A stretch of DNA of 64,000 nt from assembly GCA_965204405.1 (NCBI GenBank), contig CBDBEN010000003.1:186001-250000 (forward strand), read 5' to 3'. A program made the position numbers and the translations under genes. A model generated the notes under the pieces. That model worked only from the letters and a program-made list of their open reading frames with translations, was not told the origin of the DNA and ran no database searches. Source of the stretch: JANQPX01 sp965204405. GTDB taxonomy: Bacteria; Pseudomonadota; Alphaproteobacteria; Geminicoccales; Geminicoccaceae. This document shows, in pieces, positions 62,108 through 64,000 of the stretch; the first letter of the stretch is position 1; each line of letters starts with the position of its first letter.

Positions 62108-62638
62108 TCAAGTGTCATATCGGTTCGTCTCGTCCGTACCGGCGGCAGCCGGGCCGCCCAGAGCCTTCCCGATCCAGATCAGGCAGCAAAGAGTGGCACT
62201 GAAGAAAATGACCAGCTTCACCGGCCACCAAGGGGCGGTAAAAATACCAGGCGTGCCAAAAAAGTCATCGGTCTCCCAGGCCTCGACGAACTCCGGCCAG
62301 ATCGCGAAGGCGATCAGTGCCATCAAGGTGGCCGAGATCCCATTGATCGTCCGCCGCAACCATCGGGCGACCTCCGGATATCTTCCGGCAAGTACGACGA
62401 GAAGGCCATCGGAGCGGGTCAGGCGATCTACGCGCACAACGTCCGGAAGCTGCAGAAAAACGATCAGCGCCATCGAGAACTGCACGACCTCGACCGATCC
62501 ACGAAACGGCGCGCTGAAGACGCCGCGGGCAACCACATCGGCATTGACGATCGCGACCAGCGCCAGAACCATCAACGTGCCGCATAGATTAGCGGCGATG
62601 GCAAGGCGATCGAGCGCTGGACGTAGCCTGGTCAGCAC
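62108..62638 (-). CDS. TRAP transporter small permease (DctQ-like)
   Basis: A 176-residue protein with four membrane spans (about 12-35, 48-68, 92-115, 135-158), the small subunit that scaffolds the large permease. RGVFSAPFRGSVEVVQFSM is a DctQ-type motif. The start is likely GTG 62638, with no good Shine-Dalgarno, 18 bases after the binding-protein gene, so coupling is likely. Confidence 0.9.
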   Translation of the reverse strand: MLTRLRPALDRLAIAANLCGTLMVLALVAIVNADVVARGVFSAPFRGSVEVVQFSMALIVFLQLPDVVRVDRLTRSDGLLVVLAGRYPEVARWLRRTINGISATLMALIAFAIWPEFVEAWETDDFFGTPGIFTAPWWPVKLVIFFSATLCCLIWIGKALGGPAAAGTDETNRYDT

Positions 62639-62656
62639 CGGATGCGGGCCGTCCGC

Positions 62657-63745
62657 TCAGTTGGCAAGCTCGCCAGCCCAGTCCCGGGCAGGCGTTTCGC
62701 CGGCCGCCTTGAGCTTGTCGATATAGGCGAGGAGCATGTCGGAGCCAGGGGCACCCTGCTCATCAAGGCTCTTGGCCCATTCCACCGCGATGTTCGGCAT
62801 CGACTGCGCCCATGCGGTCCGCTGCTCAGCCGAAAGCTCGACCACCTCGCCGCCGGCAGCCTTGAATTTTTCGAGGCTTGCTTCAGCCCTGGTCATCGCC
62901 ACCTCGGCAACATGATCGCGATAAGCGATGGCGACGTCCTGCAGCACCGTCTGCACCTCCTCGGGCAGGCCGGCCCAGACATCCTTGTTGACAGTCACCG
63001 TCTTGGAGTTCACGGCACCCAGATTGGCCTTGAGCATGTAGGGGGCGACTTCGTGGATCTTGAAGGTCATCGCCGCCTCCGGCCAGAGCATTGCCTGGTC
63101 GACCACGCCGGTTTGCAGCATGTTGTAGAAATCGGTCAGGCCGCCGCGGACGCCTGCAGCGCCCAATCCCTCGAGATAACGAAGGTTGAAGCCAGCGCCG
63201 GCCAGTTTCTTTCCTTCGATATCACCAAGTGACGCGATCGGCTCGCGGCTGAACACCTGGTAGGTGTCGAGCACCACCCCGGTTGCCAGATAGACCTGGT
63301 TCTGGGCTTCAAGCTCGGCGGCCATCTGAGGAAATTCCTTTGCAATTTCATCCACCGCCTTGGCAACGATCCGCGCATCGGTCGAGATGAACGGCGTGAC
63401 GAAGGCGATCGCCTGGGATGGCAGCTTGGAATTATGAAAGACCGTGGTGACGATGCCGATATCGCCAAGCCCGAGCTTGATGCCTTCGAGCACGCCCTTG
63501 GGCTTCACGATGGTGCCACCGTAGGCTTCCTGCCATTCGATCTGGTGGTTGCCAGTCTCTTCGAGCCGCTTGTTGACTTCGGGAATGAAAAATTCGGAAA
63601 ACTCCTTCACCCACATGGCGCGGGCTGGATAGCCGTCGATCGCGATCAGCTTGATAGTGTCGGCACTAGCCTGGGCGGCGAGCGCTCCGAGCGCCGCGAC
63701 GGTGATAAAGGCTCTTGAGATCCAACAGCGAAATAGCGCTGACAT
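62657..63745 (-). CDS. TRAP transporter substrate-binding protein (DctP-like)
   Basis: A 362-residue periplasmic binding protein with a signal peptide (about 1-28, ending ASA). The mature part has the TRAP layout, including EGIKLGLGDIGIVTT and LGDIEGKKLAGAG with the conserved carboxylate-binding arginine expected near FNLRYL. The ATG has GGGAGG upstream. Together with the two permeases and the dioxygenase gene it suggests uptake of an aromatic or other organic acid; the ligand is not determined. Confidence 0.9.
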   Translation of the reverse strand: MSALFRCWISRAFITVAALGALAAQASADTIKLIAIDGYPARAMWVKEFSEFFIPEVNKRLEETGNHQIEWQEAYGGTIVKPKGVLEGIKLGLGDIGIVTTVFHNSKLPSQAIAFVTPFISTDARIVAKAVDEIAKEFPQMAAELEAQNQVYLATGVVLDTYQVFSREPIASLGDIEGKKLAGAGFNLRYLEGLGAAGVRGGLTDFYNMLQTGVVDQAMLWPEAAMTFKIHEVAPYMLKANLGAVNSKTVTVNKDVWAGLPEEVQTVLQDVAIAYRDHVAEVAMTRAEASLEKFKAAGGEVVELSAEQRTAWAQSMPNIAVEWAKSLDEQGAPGSDMLLAYIDKLKAAGETPARDWAGELAN

Positions 63746-63809
63746 GATATTTGCCTCCCTTTCTTTCTTGCTTCAAAACCTAGCGCGATCACCGGGCCAC
63801 AAGGTGGCG

Positions 63810-64000
63810 TCAGTTCGTTTTTCGGTGCCAGTTTTCCACGACTTCCGTGCCCGCACAGCGGTACAGTTTCGCAAGCGGGCAATATTTCCCGACCTCGGCA
63901 GCCAACCTTAGGAGATCGTCATCCGACATGTCTCCATCGATCTCGATATCGAGGTCGACCCGATGAAACGGCACATCGATCTCCTCGCTCAAGGTGACGC
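63810..64000 (-). CDS. OsmC-like protein, C-terminal part (cut by window edge)
   Basis: The last 62 codons of a gene that runs off the right edge. The sequence VDLDIEIDGDMSDDDLLRLAAEVGKYCPLAKLYRCAGTEV resembles the C-terminal half of OsmC/Ohr-fold proteins, including the cysteine of the KYCP motif used in peroxide reduction. The start is not in the window; a TTG at 63992 is internal. It ends 64 bases before the TRAP binding-protein gene on the same strand and could be the first gene of that operon. Confidence 0.65.
   Translation of the reverse strand, partial: VTLSEEIDVPFHRVDLDIEIDGDMSDDDLLRLAAEVGKYCPLAKLYRCAGTEVVENWHRKTN

Overview
The window is about 58-60% G+C (estimated by eye) and reads as a free-living alphaproteobacterial chromosome. 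Evidence: a tuf-tRNA-secE-nusG-rplKAJL-rpoBC block with alphaproteobacterial-type RpoB, RpoC and EF-Tu; an OpgD/OpgH glucan operon; a CC0125/CC1285-type lipoprotein; a DapD-DapE (succinylase) lysine pathway; TRAP transport; and a rhizobial-style palindromic repeat near 56.36 kb. I cannot fix the order. No phage, insertion sequence, CRISPR array or rRNA operon was seen.

Layout. 0-6 kb: a left-handed beta-helix acetyltransferase diverges from a membrane-anchored penicillin-acylase-family hydrolase. An AT-rich spacer with a candidate micro-ORF, an XRE regulator, and a NUDIX-FIST gene pair follow. 6.6-8.8 kb: a REC-PAS-GGDEF-EAL c-di-GMP enzyme divergent from the FIST gene. 8.8-15.4 kb: a coiled-coil OmpA-like protein diverges from an osmoregulated periplasmic glucan operon: a Tat-exported OpgD-type protein, an unknown coupled protein, and OpgH. 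15.4-20.6 kb: a large FAD/Fe-S 2-hydroxyacid dehydrogenase diverges from a serine-glyoxylate-type aminotransferase and a YqeC-like protein.

20.6-34.6 kb is the information-processing core, all on the minus strand. It is transcribed from a recognisable promoter upstream of tRNA-Tyr: tRNA-Tyr, tRNA-Gly, tuf, tRNA-Trp, secE, nusG, rplK, rplA, rplJ, rplL, rpoB, rpoC, then a strong intrinsic terminator. Structured spacers before rplJ and before rpoB look like regulatory or processing sites.

34.6-48 kb: rlmB, a lipoprotein, methylmalonyl-CoA mutase, acetyl-CoA synthetase, a nucleosidase, a VOC protein, dapD-dapE with an overlapping unknown membrane protein, a secreted DUF4168 protein and an ABC exporter. 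48.4-56.2 kb: a beta-oxidation cluster (acyl-CoA ligase, thiolase, FadN-type HAD-ECH fusion, acyl-CoA dehydrogenase) whose last four genes overlap or nearly abut, ending with a secreted DUF6134 protein. 56.4-64 kb: homogentisate dioxygenase, a putative outer-membrane beta-barrel, an intradiol ring-cleavage dioxygenase with a complete TRAP transporter, and the end of an OsmC-like gene. Together with scpA and acs, these genes suggest an organism that lives on fatty acids, propionate or acetate, and aromatic acids.

Nothing here is a clearly new defence or mobile system. The most promising unexplained pieces are the unknown protein inside the glucan operon, the FIST/c-di-GMP divergent pair, the dapE-overlapping membrane protein, the DUF6134 member of the fad operon, and the coupled small ORF with stem-loop before rplJ.
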